Assembly: GCA_018262235.1 (NCBI GenBank)
Contig: JAGTRY010000001.1
Span: 60,277-124,276, forward strand
Reading direction: 5' to 3'
From: Pseudomonadota bacterium
GTDB taxonomy: Bacteria > Pseudomonadota > Gammaproteobacteria > Burkholderiales > Rhodocyclaceae
Length of the DNA stretch: 64,000 bases
Shown: piece after piece, positions 38,463-46,574 of the stretch
Layout of the letters: each line of letters starts with the position of its first letter
How positions within the stretch are numbered: position 1 is the first letter of the stretch
Made by a program: the position numbers and the translations under genes
Notes under the pieces: model-generated
What the model was told of the DNA's origin: nothing
What the model saw: the letters and a program-made list of their open reading frames with translations, nothing else
The model's database searches: none

Positions 38463-38843
38463 ATGCTCAATTCGATTCTCGCCATCAGTGCCGGCGCCTC
38501 GCTCGGGGCAGTATTGCGCTGGATACTCGGCTCCAGCCTGAATACCCTGTTTCCGGCGATCCCACCCGGCACCCTGGCGGCCAACCTGATCGGTGGCTAT
38601 CTGATCGGGCTATCGGTGGCGTTCTTCGGCCAGCATGCCGGACTTGCCCCGGAATGGCGGCTGTTCGTGATCACCGGTTTTCTAGGCGGATTGACCACCT
38701 TCTCCACCTTCTCGGCCGAGGTCTCCAACCTGTTGCAGCAAGGACGGCTGTTGTGGGCGGGCGGCGCAATCGCCACGCATGTGCTGGGTTCGCTGGCGAT
38801 GACGCTGCTCGGCATGGCCACATTCACCCTGTTCAAGCGCTGA
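38463..38843 (+). CDS. crcB: Fluoride channel CrcB/FluC
   Basis: A 126-residue, four-helix protein that exports fluoride as a dual-topology dimer. Signatures are [28 protein letters not shown] and [15 protein letters not shown], with the conserved Asn and the TTFS phenylalanine-box segment. The start at 38463 is the only one giving a proper first helix. I looked for a fluoride riboswitch in the 110 bases upstream and did not see one. The DUF190 gene follows after ten bases. Confidence 0.95.
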   Translation: MLNSILAISAGASLGAVLRWILGSSLNTLFPAIPPGTLAANLIGGYLIGLSVAFFGQHAGLAPEWRLFVITGFLGGLTTFSTFSAEVSNLLQQGRLLWAGGAIATHVLGSLAMTLLGMATFTLFKR

Positions 38844-38853
38844 GGAGCACACC

Positions 38854-39171
38854 ATGCAAGGCTTTCAATTGAGCTTTTTCACCGCGCAGGACCGCAAGCA
38901 CGGCAAACAGCCACTTGCCGAATGGCTGGTGCAGGAAGCCCGCAAGCTCGGAATCGGCGGTGCAACGGTGATCGCGGCCAGCGAAGGTTTCGGCCACGAC
39001 GGCAAACTGCATTCAGCCCATTTCGTGGAACTGGCCGACCAACCAGTGGAAATCACCCTGGCCGTCAGCACGGAAGATGCCGAACGCATCTTTGCATTGC
39101 TGGCTGCCGAGAAGATCCGCGTGTTCTACGTCAAAACGCCTATCGAATTCGGCATGACAAGCGGAAACTGA
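38854..39171 (+). CDS. DUF190 family protein
   Basis: A 105-residue cytoplasmic protein of the DUF190 family, with a PII-like ferredoxin fold. GAGGAG lies just upstream of the ATG. Family features are GFQLSFFTAQDRKHGKQPLAEWLV, KLGIGGATVIAASEGFGHDGKLHS and RVFYVKTPIEFG. DUF190 genes commonly accompany crcB and may modulate the channel; that role is unproven. It closes this short operon. Confidence 0.9.
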   Translation: MQGFQLSFFTAQDRKHGKQPLAEWLVQEARKLGIGGATVIAASEGFGHDGKLHSAHFVELADQPVEITLAVSTEDAERIFALLAAEKIRVFYVKTPIEFGMTSGN

Positions 39172-39198
39172 GATCACCGGCGGAGAGCGTGGCAGTGC

Positions 39199-40128
39199 TC
39201 AGTCCGCCGGCGGCGTTGCGGGCTGCAGGCGTCCTGACAGACGACGCCAATGCAAGGGCTCGACAAGCATGATCAGATTGCCGGCCACGGCACAGACGAT
39301 GCCCAGCACCGTCCAGACATGCCAGACAAAGCCCTCGAAGAAGCCCGACAGGATCAGGGCCAGAATGGGCACGGCAACAGCAACATAGCCGGCTCGCCCG
39401 GCGCCGATGCGACCGATCAGGGTGAAATAGCAGGCAAACGCGATCACGGACCCAAACACCGCCAGATACAGCAGCGAAGCAATGTAGGCCAGACGCATGT
39501 CGAAGCTGAGCGAATGGCCTTGCGCCAGCGAGATGAGCAGCGCGGTGACGCCGCCGAGGATCATCGCCCAGCCCGTGCCGGCCAGCAGCGGAACGCCGGT
39601 CTGGTAATTACGCTGGGACACCAGATTGCTGCACGAGGCGAGCAGCGCCGCGGCCAGGCCACACGCCACACCCAGCCAGCTGGAGGCATCTTTCACCGTC
39701 ACCAGCTCGGGCCAGAACACCAGCACGATGCCCACGCCCCCCAGCCCCGCGCCGAGCATGGATTTGCCGTCCAGCTTGCGGCCAAATGCAATCCGCATGC
39801 CGATCAGGTTAAACAGCAACATGCTGGAATTGAGCACCGCCATGAGGCCCGAGGCGATATGCCGTTCGGCTTCGTAGGTAAGGGTGTAACTGAAACCGAA
39901 GAGCAGCACGCCCTGCAGCGCCGACCAGCGCAGTTGCGGCAACGGCAGCAGGCAGGCTTCACCACGCCCGCGGCTCCAGATCAGGAACAGCACACCGGCA
40001 AGCAGGAAGCGGTAGCCCACCGAGGCGGCAGGATCGACCGTGCCGAGCTGGAAGGTGATCGCCATCCAGGTGGAACCCCAGATCAGGGACGCGAAAAGAT
40101 ACAGTAACTGGCTGGGAAGAACGGGCAC
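39199..40128 (-). CDS. EamA/DMT-superfamily transporter
   Basis: A 309-residue protein with ten helices in two five-helix repeats, a drug/metabolite exporter. The start is a GTG at 40128 with AAGGAG six bases upstream, giving MPVLPSQLLYLFASLIWGSTW. The second-repeat motif is LLAGTGWAMILGGVTAL, followed by SVIAFACYFTLIGRIGAGRAGYVAVAVPI. It lies 58 bases downstream of the sigma factor gene in the same direction, so it may be the last gene of the ars operon, but the family exports many compounds and specificity is unknown. Confidence 0.87.
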   Translation of the reverse strand: MPVLPSQLLYLFASLIWGSTWMAITFQLGTVDPAASVGYRFLLAGVLFLIWSRGRGEACLLPLPQLRWSALQGVLLFGFSYTLTYEAERHIASGLMAVLNSSMLLFNLIGMRIAFGRKLDGKSMLGAGLGGVGIVLVFWPELVTVKDASSWLGVACGLAAALLASCSNLVSQRNYQTGVPLLAGTGWAMILGGVTALLISLAQGHSLSFDMRLAYIASLLYLAVFGSVIAFACYFTLIGRIGAGRAGYVAVAVPILALILSGFFEGFVWHVWTVLGIVCAVAGNLIMLVEPLHWRRLSGRLQPATPPAD

Positions 40129-40186
40129 GCGGGACTCCTTGAACAGAAGCAGCCAGTCTGCACCAACCCGGCCATTTCGTGCAGAC

Positions 40187-40807
40187 TCACCCTGCCCGGG
40201 CTGGCCCGGTAATCTCACCAGTACACTTGCCCTCCGCAGCATCGCCCGCTTCACCCTCCGGCAAAGGGGCGCGCGGTTTGAAGCAGCAAACCTTGCCTTG
40301 CTCGTCAAAACTGACCTGACAGGCACTGGCAAGCTGCGCCTTGAGACGCAGGCGGGCGCGCTGCACGCGAGACTTGGCGCCGGGCAGACTGATGCCAAGC
40401 CGTTCGGCAAACTCAGCCTGGCTCATGCCCTCGATATCGCAACGGATGATGGCCTCACGATCTGCCGGTGAGAGTTCCGCCAGCACGCGCGGCAAGCATG
40501 CGGTAAGACCATCAACCGGCGGCGACACTTCGTCCTCAATGCTCATGTCTTCGGGCAACGCGACGGTTTCACGCGTACGCCGCAGATGATCGGCCAGCGT
40601 GTTGCGGCTGACTTCAAACAGCCAGGCCCGAGCATTCTCGATGCTGCAGAAGCGCTCGCCCTGACGTAACGCCTTGAGGAAAACATCCTGGAGCAGATCC
40701 TCGGCTATCGCCTTGTCATGCACCTGATGAATCAGCCAACCCCGTAAACCGCGCTCGTGGGCTTCCCAGGCGCGCAGCAAACACGGCGCAGCGTTGGTCG
40801 GATTCAT
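40187..40807 (-). CDS. SigZ-like ECF sigma factor encoded with arsC
   Basis: A 206-residue ECF sigma factor. Region 2 is visible in AIAEDLLQDVFLKALRQG and NARAWLFEVSRNTLADHLRR; region 4 in LSPADREAIIRCDIEGMSQAEFAERLGISLPGAKSRVQRARLRLK. The tail carries Cys163, Cys174, Cys175 and Cys195 and the stretch SFDEQGKVCCF, the Cys/Asp pattern seen in SigZ-like factors. No anti-sigma gene adjoins it. Its ATG overlaps the arsC stop as ATGA, implying expression with arsenic resistance. A Cys-mediated metalloid or redox response is inference. Confidence 0.88.
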   Translation of the reverse strand: MNPTNAAPCLLRAWEAHERGLRGWLIHQVHDKAIAEDLLQDVFLKALRQGERFCSIENARAWLFEVSRNTLADHLRRTRETVALPEDMSIEDEVSPPVDGLTACLPRVLAELSPADREAIIRCDIEGMSQAEFAERLGISLPGAKSRVQRARLRLKAQLASACQVSFDEQGKVCCFKPRAPLPEGEAGDAAEGKCTGEITGPARAG

Positions 40808-41223
40808 TTCACGCGCTGGCCATCAGCCGTTATCACTACTTCGCCATCTTCCTTGCTGAAAGCGCCTCGCTGCGCGGCGGGCAGGATCTCCAGCACAAGC
40901 TCGGAAGGCCGGCACAGGCGCGTACCCAACTCCGTGACGACAAAGGGCCGGTTGATCAGGATCGGGTACTGGTCCATGAAGTCGAGCAGTTGCGCATCAC
41001 TCCACTTGTCTTCTTTCAGGCCCAGGCTTTCATACGGATCGCATTTTTCGCGCAATACCGCACGCACCGTCAGGCCGGCGTCCGCGATCAGTTTCACCAG
41101 TGTGGCGCGGTCCGGCGGTGTCTTGAGATATTCGATCACGGTCGGCTCGATGCCGGCATTGCGGATCATGGCGAGGGTGTTGCGCGAGGTGCCGCAGGCG
41201 GGGTTGTGATAGATGGTGGTCAT
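40804..41223 (-). CDS. arsC: Arsenate reductase, glutaredoxin type
   Basis: A 139-residue ArsC that reduces arsenate to arsenite using glutathione and glutaredoxin. The catalytic Cys10 is in YHNPACGTSRNTLAMIRNAG; ITPTVIEYLKTPP-like (here EPTVIEYLKTPP) and INRPFVVTELGTRLCRPSE hold the substrate-binding Arg. Length matches the plasmid R773 class. A REP-like doublet lies between it and acr3, and its stop overlaps the sigma factor start. It may be produced from the arsR promoter if read-through passes the hairpins. Confidence 0.93.
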   Translation of the reverse strand: MTTIYHNPACGTSRNTLAMIRNAGIEPTVIEYLKTPPDRATLVKLIADAGLTVRAVLREKCDPYESLGLKEDKWSDAQLLDFMDQYPILINRPFVVTELGTRLCRPSELVLEILPAAQRGAFSKEDGEVVITADGQRVK

Positions 41224-41235
41224 GGTTTCGGAAGT

Positions 41236-41307
41236 TGTAGGAGCGGGCCATGCCCGCGATGGGTTGGATTGGGGGGAAAGGCTTCGCGGCCACTGGCCGC
41301 TCCTACA
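41236..41307. repeat. REP-like palindromic doublet
   Basis: Outer arms TGTAGGAGCGG (41236-41246) and its complement (41297-41307) enclose two smaller hairpins, CGGGC-CAT-GCCCG (41245-41257) and GCGGCCA-C-TGGCCGC (41286-41300). The 20 bases from 41284 recur exactly at 58170-58189. The layout matches bacterial REP/BIME elements. Confidence 0.7.
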
Positions 41308-41313
41308 GGAAAA

Positions 41314-42339
41314 TCAAACCTCTCCCTGCTCGTACCAGCCTTTGCTGGCATTGACCACGCGCACGACCAGCAGCATCACCGGCACTTCGATCAGCACCCC
41401 GACCACAGTGGCCAGTGCTGCGCCGGATTCGAAACCGTACAGACTGATCGCTGCCGCGACGGCCAGCTCGAAAAAGTTCGAAGCCCCGATCAAGGCCGAC
41501 GGGCAGGCCACATTGTGCTTTTCGCCCAGCGTACGATTGAGCCAGTAGGCCAGTGCCGAGTTGAAGAAGACCTGGATCAGGATCGGTACCGCAAGCAGCG
41601 CAATGACAAGTGGCTGACGGATGATGGCGTCCCCCTGAAAGGCAAACAGCAGCACCAGGGTCGCCAGCAACGCACTGATCGACCACGGCCCGATCTTCGC
41701 CAGGGTCGCATCAAAAGCCGCCTGCCCCTTGGTGAGCAACAGGCGGCGCCACACCTGGGCCAGAATCACCGGGATCACGATGTACAGCACCACAGACGTT
41801 ACCAGCGTATCCCAGGGCACCGTAATGCTCGCCACCCCCAACAGCAGGGCAACCAGCGGCGCGAACGCCACGACCATGATGGAATCATTGAGCGCGACCT
41901 GGCTCAGCGTGAACAGCGGATCACCATTCGTGAGCCGACTCCACACGAACACCATCGCGGTACACGGTGCGGCAGCGAGCAGGATCAGGCCGGCGATGTA
42001 GCTATCGATCTGCCCGGCGGGCAGCATCGGCGCAAACAGATGGCGGATGAACAGCCAGCCAAGAAACGCCATCGAGAAAGGCTTGACCAGCCAGTTCACG
42101 AACAGGGTCACGCCAATTCCTTTGGCATGCTGGCGCACCTGATGCAGCGCGCCGAAATCCACCTTGAGCAGCATCGGAATGATCATCACCCAGATCAGTA
42201 ACCCCACCGGCAGATTGACCCTGGCGACTTCGAGCTGGCCGATGGTCTGGAACAGCGCCGGAAAGGCTTGCCCAAGCAAGACCCCGGCAACGATGCAGAG
42301 GAAGACCCAGACGGTGAGGTAGCGCTCAAACAGATTCAT
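41314..42339 (-). CDS. acr3: Acr3-type arsenite efflux transporter
   Basis: A ten-helix, 341-residue exporter of arsenite. The conserved membrane Cys is Cys126 in LLAAAPCTAMVFVWSRLTNGDP; other family features are NWLVKPFSMAFLGWLF, ALNDSIMVVAFAP and SALIGASNFFELAVAAAI. The start at 42339 (MNLFERYLTVWVF) is chosen over a TTG five codons upstream. It lies 36 bases after arsR. ArsB (NhaD type) is ruled out by length and motifs. Confidence 0.95.
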   Translation of the reverse strand: MNLFERYLTVWVFLCIVAGVLLGQAFPALFQTIGQLEVARVNLPVGLLIWVMIIPMLLKVDFGALHQVRQHAKGIGVTLFVNWLVKPFSMAFLGWLFIRHLFAPMLPAGQIDSYIAGLILLAAAPCTAMVFVWSRLTNGDPLFTLSQVALNDSIMVVAFAPLVALLLGVASITVPWDTLVTSVVLYIVIPVILAQVWRRLLLTKGQAAFDATLAKIGPWSISALLATLVLLFAFQGDAIIRQPLVIALLAVPILIQVFFNSALAYWLNRTLGEKHNVACPSALIGASNFFELAVAAAISLYGFESGAALATVVGVLIEVPVMLLVVRVVNASKGWYEQGEV

Positions 42340-42375
42340 GACAGTGGTTTTCAAGAAAAGGAATGGGGAGCGGAA

Positions 42376-42672
42376 TCAGCAACATGCCTTGCCTCCGCAG
42401 CAGTTCTCGCCGAGAAAGCCGAGCAGGCCATGCATGGCCGCATGGTTGGCGGAATAGTGGATGAAGCGCCCATCCTGACGCGCCTCGATCAGGCCGGCCT
42501 GGGTCAGCGTTTTGAGGTGGAAGGACAGCGTGGCGTTCGCCAGCCCCAGCGTTTCGGCGATCTGGCCAACAGCCAGACCGGCCGCATCTTGCTGCACCAG
42601 CAAACGGAAGATGGCCAGACGGTTTTCCTGGGCAAGGGCAGCAAGTTGGGCGACGGCAAGATTTGTTTCCAT
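42376..42672 (-). CDS. arsR: ArsR-family arsenic-responsive repressor
   Basis: A 98-residue winged-helix repressor that releases the ars operator on binding As(III). The recognition helix is ANATLSFHLKTLTQAGLIEARQDGRFIHYSA. The classic ELCVCDL site in helix 3 is absent; instead the C-terminus ends NCCGGKACC, a cluster of four Cys, as in the Acidithiobacillus-type ArsR that binds arsenite at its C-terminus. The start is at 42672, with GGAAA upstream. It precedes acr3 and overlaps its own presumed operator. Confidence 0.93.
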   Translation of the reverse strand: METNLAVAQLAALAQENRLAIFRLLVQQDAAGLAVGQIAETLGLANATLSFHLKTLTQAGLIEARQDGRFIHYSANHAAMHGLLGFLGENCCGGKACC

Positions 42673-42693
42673 ATTTCCAATTTTATGGAAATA
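42667..42693. promoter_or_regulatory. Overlapping inverted repeats at the arsR start (candidate ArsR operator)
   Basis: Two nested dyads overlap the arsR start codon: TTTCCAT (42667-42673) with ATGGAAA (42685-42691), and TATTTCC (42672-42678) with GGAAATA (42687-42693). The region is AT-rich in a GC-rich neighbourhood, as expected for an ArsR site. Confidence 0.5.
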
Positions 42694-42763
42694 ACTATTC
42701 CACTGCAAGCCATCTCAGGAAAAATCAGTCGGCCGACATTCGCCGGAGCGTCCCCGGAATGCG

Positions 42764-43429
42764 TCAGCGCCCGGACCGTGCGCGCAGCAGATGAGCCTTT
42801 TCTTCGGTCCGCGACAGGCCCACGTGGCCCTGCCCCGGATGGGTCTCGAAACCACGCTCGGCATGGAGCAATTCGATATGGAAATCTGCGTCGTACAGGG
42901 CATGGATTTCGGCATCGATCACGAAGGGCGGTTCGCCCGCCTCTGCATCCTCCGGGTAGCCGGTCGTCAACAGCAGGATCGGGCTGACCACGGGCAGGAT
43001 CGCGCGGAGATGGCGAACATAGCGCTGCCGCATGACGGGACCGAAGGCCAGCAGTGCCGCCCGGTCATAAACCGCCGCGATATCGGCCAGCGCACTGCGT
43101 GGCAGGTCAAAGATGTCACCACAATAAATGTCGAGCCGCTCGCAATGCCAGCGGGTAAGCCGGCCCTGACGCGTCTGGCTGGGGCTCAGACCGCTCTCGC
43201 GGAAGAAGGCGGCGACCGCAATCGGACTGAGCTCTATGCCGGTCACCCGGCAGTTCTGCGACAGCAGCCAGGCCATGTCGTGACTCTTGCCACACAGGGG
43301 TACGAACACATTGGCGCCCGGCGCCAGCAAAAGGCCGGGCCAGTAGCGCTGCAAGAGCGGATTCGGGGCGGCCTGGTGAAAATCGATCTGATCGTTTTCC
43401 CAAGCCTGCTTCCAGAGTTTGCCGGACAT
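42764..43429 (-). CDS. tpm: Thiopurine S-methyltransferase
   Basis: A 221-residue S-adenosylmethionine-dependent methyltransferase. The binding motif is NVFVPLCGKSHDMAWLLSQ near residue 41, with the diagnostic N-terminus WKQAWENDQIDFHQ and RLDIYCGDIFDL later. Bacterial TPMT methylates thiols and selenium or tellurium compounds. ATG at 43429 is preferred over 43435 because AGGAG is then nine bases upstream. It lies 91 bases before arsR in the same direction, so it may belong to a metalloid-defence cluster. Confidence 0.93.
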   Translation of the reverse strand: MSGKLWKQAWENDQIDFHQAAPNPLLQRYWPGLLLAPGANVFVPLCGKSHDMAWLLSQNCRVTGIELSPIAVAAFFRESGLSPSQTRQGRLTRWHCERLDIYCGDIFDLPRSALADIAAVYDRAALLAFGPVMRQRYVRHLRAILPVVSPILLLTTGYPEDAEAGEPPFVIDAEIHALYDADFHIELLHAERGFETHPGQGHVGLSRTEEKAHLLRARSGR

Positions 43430-43583
43430 ACGCATGCGCTCCTGTACCTGATCGCAATGCGTCGCCGGCTACGCGAACGGAACGCCCGGTTCGGGTCTGC
43501 CATCACACATCCACGCGTGAGGGCCGGATCATGCCCAGCCACATCCGGGCAGTGTCGCACGGAAACCCTGTGCAGCAGACATG

Positions 43584-43614
43584 AAAAAGGCGCCGGGGTT
43601 TCCCTCGGCGCCTT
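43584..43614 (-). terminator. Terminator of pta
   Basis: A nine-base stem (AAGGCGCCG and its complement) and ten-base loop, followed on the minus strand by TTTTT. It lies 34 bases after the pta stop and is a good intrinsic terminator. Confidence 0.75.
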
Positions 43615-43647
43615 GGCAAACTACCCACGCAACACGTCAGTCAGTGC

Positions 43648-45693
43648 TCAAGCCTTCTGGGCGTCTGCCTGGATCGCGGTCAGGGCGATGGTGAACACGA
43701 TGTCATCAACCAGCGCGCCGCGTGACAAATCGTTAACCGGCTTGCGCAGACCTTGCAGCATCGGGCCGACGGAAATCACGTTGGCACTGCGTTGCACCGC
43801 CTTGTAGGTGGTGTTGCCGGTGTTCAGATCCGGGAAGATGAACACGGTGGCCTGACCTGCGACCTTGGAGTTCGGCGCCTTCGAAGCGGCGACATCCATG
43901 ACCGAAGCCGCATCGTATTGCAGCGGGCCGTCGAGCAGCAGTTCGGGCGCCCTTTCCTTGGCAATCGAGGTGGCTTCGCGCACCTTGTCGACATCCGCAC
44001 CCTGGCCGGAAGAGCCGGTCGAATAGCTGATCATCGCAACCTTCGGTTCAACACCGAATGCTGTCGCCGAATGCGCGCTTTGCAGTGCGATTTCAGCCAG
44101 TTCGGCAGCATTCGGATCCGGGTTGATGGCGCAGTCGCCATACACCAGCACCTGATCCGGCATCAGCATGAAGAACACCGAAGACACGATGGAGTTGCCC
44201 GGCGCGGTCTTGATCAGTTGCAGGGCCGGGCGCACGGTGCTGGCCGTGGTATGCACAGCGCCGGAGACCAGGCCGTCCACATCGTTGGTAGCCAGCATCA
44301 TGGTGCCGAGCACCACGGTATCCTGCAGCTGGTCGCGTGCCTGACCGGGGGTCAGCCCCTTGCTCTTGCGCAGTTCGACCATCGGGTCGACATACTTTTC
44401 GCGGATCGTGTCCGGATCAAGGATTTCCAGCGACGCCGGCAGCGACACGCCCTGGGCAGCCGCCACGGATTTGATGACATCCGGCTTGCCGAGCAGCACG
44501 CAGCGCGCAATGCCCTTTTCTTCGCAGATCACGGCCGCACGGATGGTGCGCGGCTCGTCACCCTCGGGCAGCACGATGCGCTTGTGGGCCGCACGGGCTT
44601 TCTGGATCAGCTGGTAACGGAAGGCCGGCGGGCTCATGCGGGTGGATGCCGGCACCTTCACGCTGTTCAGGATGGCGGCGGTTTCGAGTTCTTCAGCCAC
44701 GCTGTCGAGCACCTGCTCCATGCGCTCGAAATCGTCAGCTGCCACGGCCGGCGGGATACGGCTGATCGCCGTCGCGGTGGTATAGGTATCGGCATTCACG
44801 CGCAGGATCGGCAAGCCGTTGTCCAGCGCCTTGGCGGCCAGATCAAGAATGCGCTGGTCGATGGCAGAACCATGCGTCAACAGCAGGCCGGCGAGTTGAA
44901 TGCCACGCGAGGCAGCCAGCGCGGTGGCCAGCATCACATCGTCACGGTCCCCTGCGCTGACGATCAGCGAACAGGGATTCAGGCGTTGAATCATCTCGGC
45001 TGCCGAGCGGGCGGCCACCACGGTTTCGAGCACGCGACGCTTGGAAAGCTCGCCTTCGACAATCACATCGGCATTCAGGTGACGCGCCACATCCAGGGTA
45101 CGCGGAGCCAGCAGGGACGGGTTGTTGTGGATCACGCCCCACAGCGGCAGACCTTCGAGGGACTGCGCGGCAGCCGCGCGATCGAACGTGGCCGGCGCCT
45201 TGTTGAAGATCGTTCCGGCAATCTTGCATCCGCCGGCGCGGAACTGGCTGGCCGTCAGCTTGACTTCGCCGACCGTGAGATCGTCCTGGGCACTCGCCAC
45301 CAAAACCATTTCAGCTTGCAGGCTGCGCGCGATATCGGCGTTCAGGCGGGTGGTGAAAGAAAAGCTCGGGTCCGTATGCAGGCCTTCGACGACCAGCACA
45401 TCCGCGCCTTCGGCGGCACTCATGCACAGGCTGACGATGTCTTCCAGCAGCTCGTCGATCTGGCCTTCGGAAATGCGCGCCACGACCTGGGCGGTCGACA
45501 AGGGGTTCGGGCAATCGATCTTGCAGATCTCGCGTGCAAAATGCACCGAGCGCTCGTTAGCCGTTTCGTCCTGGATGACCGGCTTGGCAAAGCCGACGCG
45601 CAGACCCTGACGCTGCAGCGCGCGGACCACACCAAGGGCAACAGAGGTGAGACCCACATTCTGCCGGGTCGGGGCAAGGAAAAATGTTTGCAT
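43648..45693 (-). CDS. pta: Phosphate acetyltransferase
   Basis: Pta converts acetyl-CoA and phosphate to acetyl phosphate, the first step of acetate production. It has 681 residues with the long architecture: an N-terminal P-loop/BioD-like domain (MQTFFLAPTRQNVGLTSVALGVV), a central DRTGG domain (about 200-320), and the C-terminal catalytic domain from about 365 (RIVLPEGDEPRTIRAAVICEEKGIA, LVSGAVHTTASTVRPALQLI, SYSTGSSGQGADVDKVREA, IFPDLNTGNTTYKAVQRSA). The ackA gene is not in view. A terminator follows. Confidence 0.96.
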   Translation of the reverse strand: MQTFFLAPTRQNVGLTSVALGVVRALQRQGLRVGFAKPVIQDETANERSVHFAREICKIDCPNPLSTAQVVARISEGQIDELLEDIVSLCMSAAEGADVLVVEGLHTDPSFSFTTRLNADIARSLQAEMVLVASAQDDLTVGEVKLTASQFRAGGCKIAGTIFNKAPATFDRAAAAQSLEGLPLWGVIHNNPSLLAPRTLDVARHLNADVIVEGELSKRRVLETVVAARSAAEMIQRLNPCSLIVSAGDRDDVMLATALAASRGIQLAGLLLTHGSAIDQRILDLAAKALDNGLPILRVNADTYTTATAISRIPPAVAADDFERMEQVLDSVAEELETAAILNSVKVPASTRMSPPAFRYQLIQKARAAHKRIVLPEGDEPRTIRAAVICEEKGIARCVLLGKPDVIKSVAAAQGVSLPASLEILDPDTIREKYVDPMVELRKSKGLTPGQARDQLQDTVVLGTMMLATNDVDGLVSGAVHTTASTVRPALQLIKTAPGNSIVSSVFFMLMPDQVLVYGDCAINPDPNAAELAEIALQSAHSATAFGVEPKVAMISYSTGSSGQGADVDKVREATSIAKERAPELLLDGPLQYDAASVMDVAASKAPNSKVAGQATVFIFPDLNTGNTTYKAVQRSANVISVGPMLQGLRKPVNDLSRGALVDDIVFTIALTAIQADAQKA

Positions 45694-46001
45694 GTTTTCT
45701 TCTACCGATAGGGGGATGGCAACTCGGGAAACGCATTTTGCTGCATCGCCGCAAAATACGCCAAAACCGTTGCCATGTTAGAGCGTCCCGCCACGGCCTT
45801 CCACTGAATGTCGCAAACTTTTGATCTGAACCAGACCTCTGCAGCACATGGCGCGTGGCAACGGCGCAGCCGGCCGCTTGCCGACCGGATCACGCGAAAG
45901 ACATCATCCCGGCGCTCCAGAAGCGTCATTAGCCCGCAAATAATTGACAACATCTGCCACGCCAACGGCACAATCATTCTTTCGTTCGGCGCCTGTACAG
46001 C
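45694..46001. other. Intergenic region between pta and the YqiA-like gene
   Basis: This 308-base divergent intergenic gap is richer in A and T than the genes. A TTGACA at 45943-45948 points toward the downstream gene but has a CACAAT 19 bases later, which is too wide for a confident promoter. One short frame at 45808-46005 has no protein-like features. I see no RNA gene or repeat here. Confidence 0.4.
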
Positions 46002-46574
46002 ATGATTCTCTACCTCCACGGTTTCCGTTCCGGCCCGCAATCGCAGAAGGTGCAGGCCCTGGCTACTCGCATGGCCCAGCGCGGTCTGGCGGCCGGGTTC
46101 TGGTGCGAACAACTCTCGCCGGTACCACTGGAAGCGATTGCCCTGGTCGAAGCCTGCATCGCCCGTTGCCCCACACCGCCGACGCTGGTGGGCAGTTCGC
46201 TGGGCGGTTTTTATGCGACGCATCTGGCCGAAAAACATGGGCTCCGGGCGGTGGTGATCAATCCTTTCGTGCCGTATGCCGACTTTGATCAGGCGCTGTT
46301 CATCGGCGAGCACGAAATGATCTACAGCCCGCAGCGCTTCCACTTTACCGACGCGCACGCAGCCCAGATCGCGGTTCTGGATACGCCCAGACTTTCACGC
46401 CCGGAGAACTTCTGGCTGCTCGCCGAGGCAGGCGACGAGGTGCTCGACTACCATCACGCGCTGACGCGCTATGCCGCTTGCCGCCAGACCGTACTGCCCG
46501 GTGGCGATCACAGTTTCACGCGTTGGGAGGACTATCTCGACGCCGTGATCGCCTTTGCCGGGCTCGCTGAATGA
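46002..46574 (+). CDS. YqiA/UPF0227-family esterase
   Basis: A 190-residue small alpha/beta hydrolase of the YqiA type. MILYLHGFRSGPQSQKVQAL at the N-terminus, the nucleophile elbow LVGSSLGGFYATHLAEKHG (Ser near 68) and HSFTRWEDYLDAV with the catalytic His near 170 are typical. YqiA shows esterase activity on short acyl CoA-like substrates in vitro; the physiological substrate is unknown. An ATGA overlap couples it to rarD. Confidence 0.88.
   Translation: MILYLHGFRSGPQSQKVQALATRMAQRGLAAGFWCEQLSPVPLEAIALVEACIARCPTPPTLVGSSLGGFYATHLAEKHGLRAVVINPFVPYADFDQALFIGEHEMIYSPQRFHFTDAHAAQIAVLDTPRLSRPENFWLLAEAGDEVLDYHHALTRYAACRQTVLPGGDHSFTRWEDYLDAVIAFAGLAE

Noticed and set aside
43753..45711. 652-codon plus-strand open frame
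   Set aside because: It is antisense to pta and has typical antisense composition (His, Arg, Gly, Gln).
45808..46005. 65-codon frame in the pta-yqiA gap
   Set aside because: No ribosome site, no protein-like pattern, and it runs into the next gene's start.
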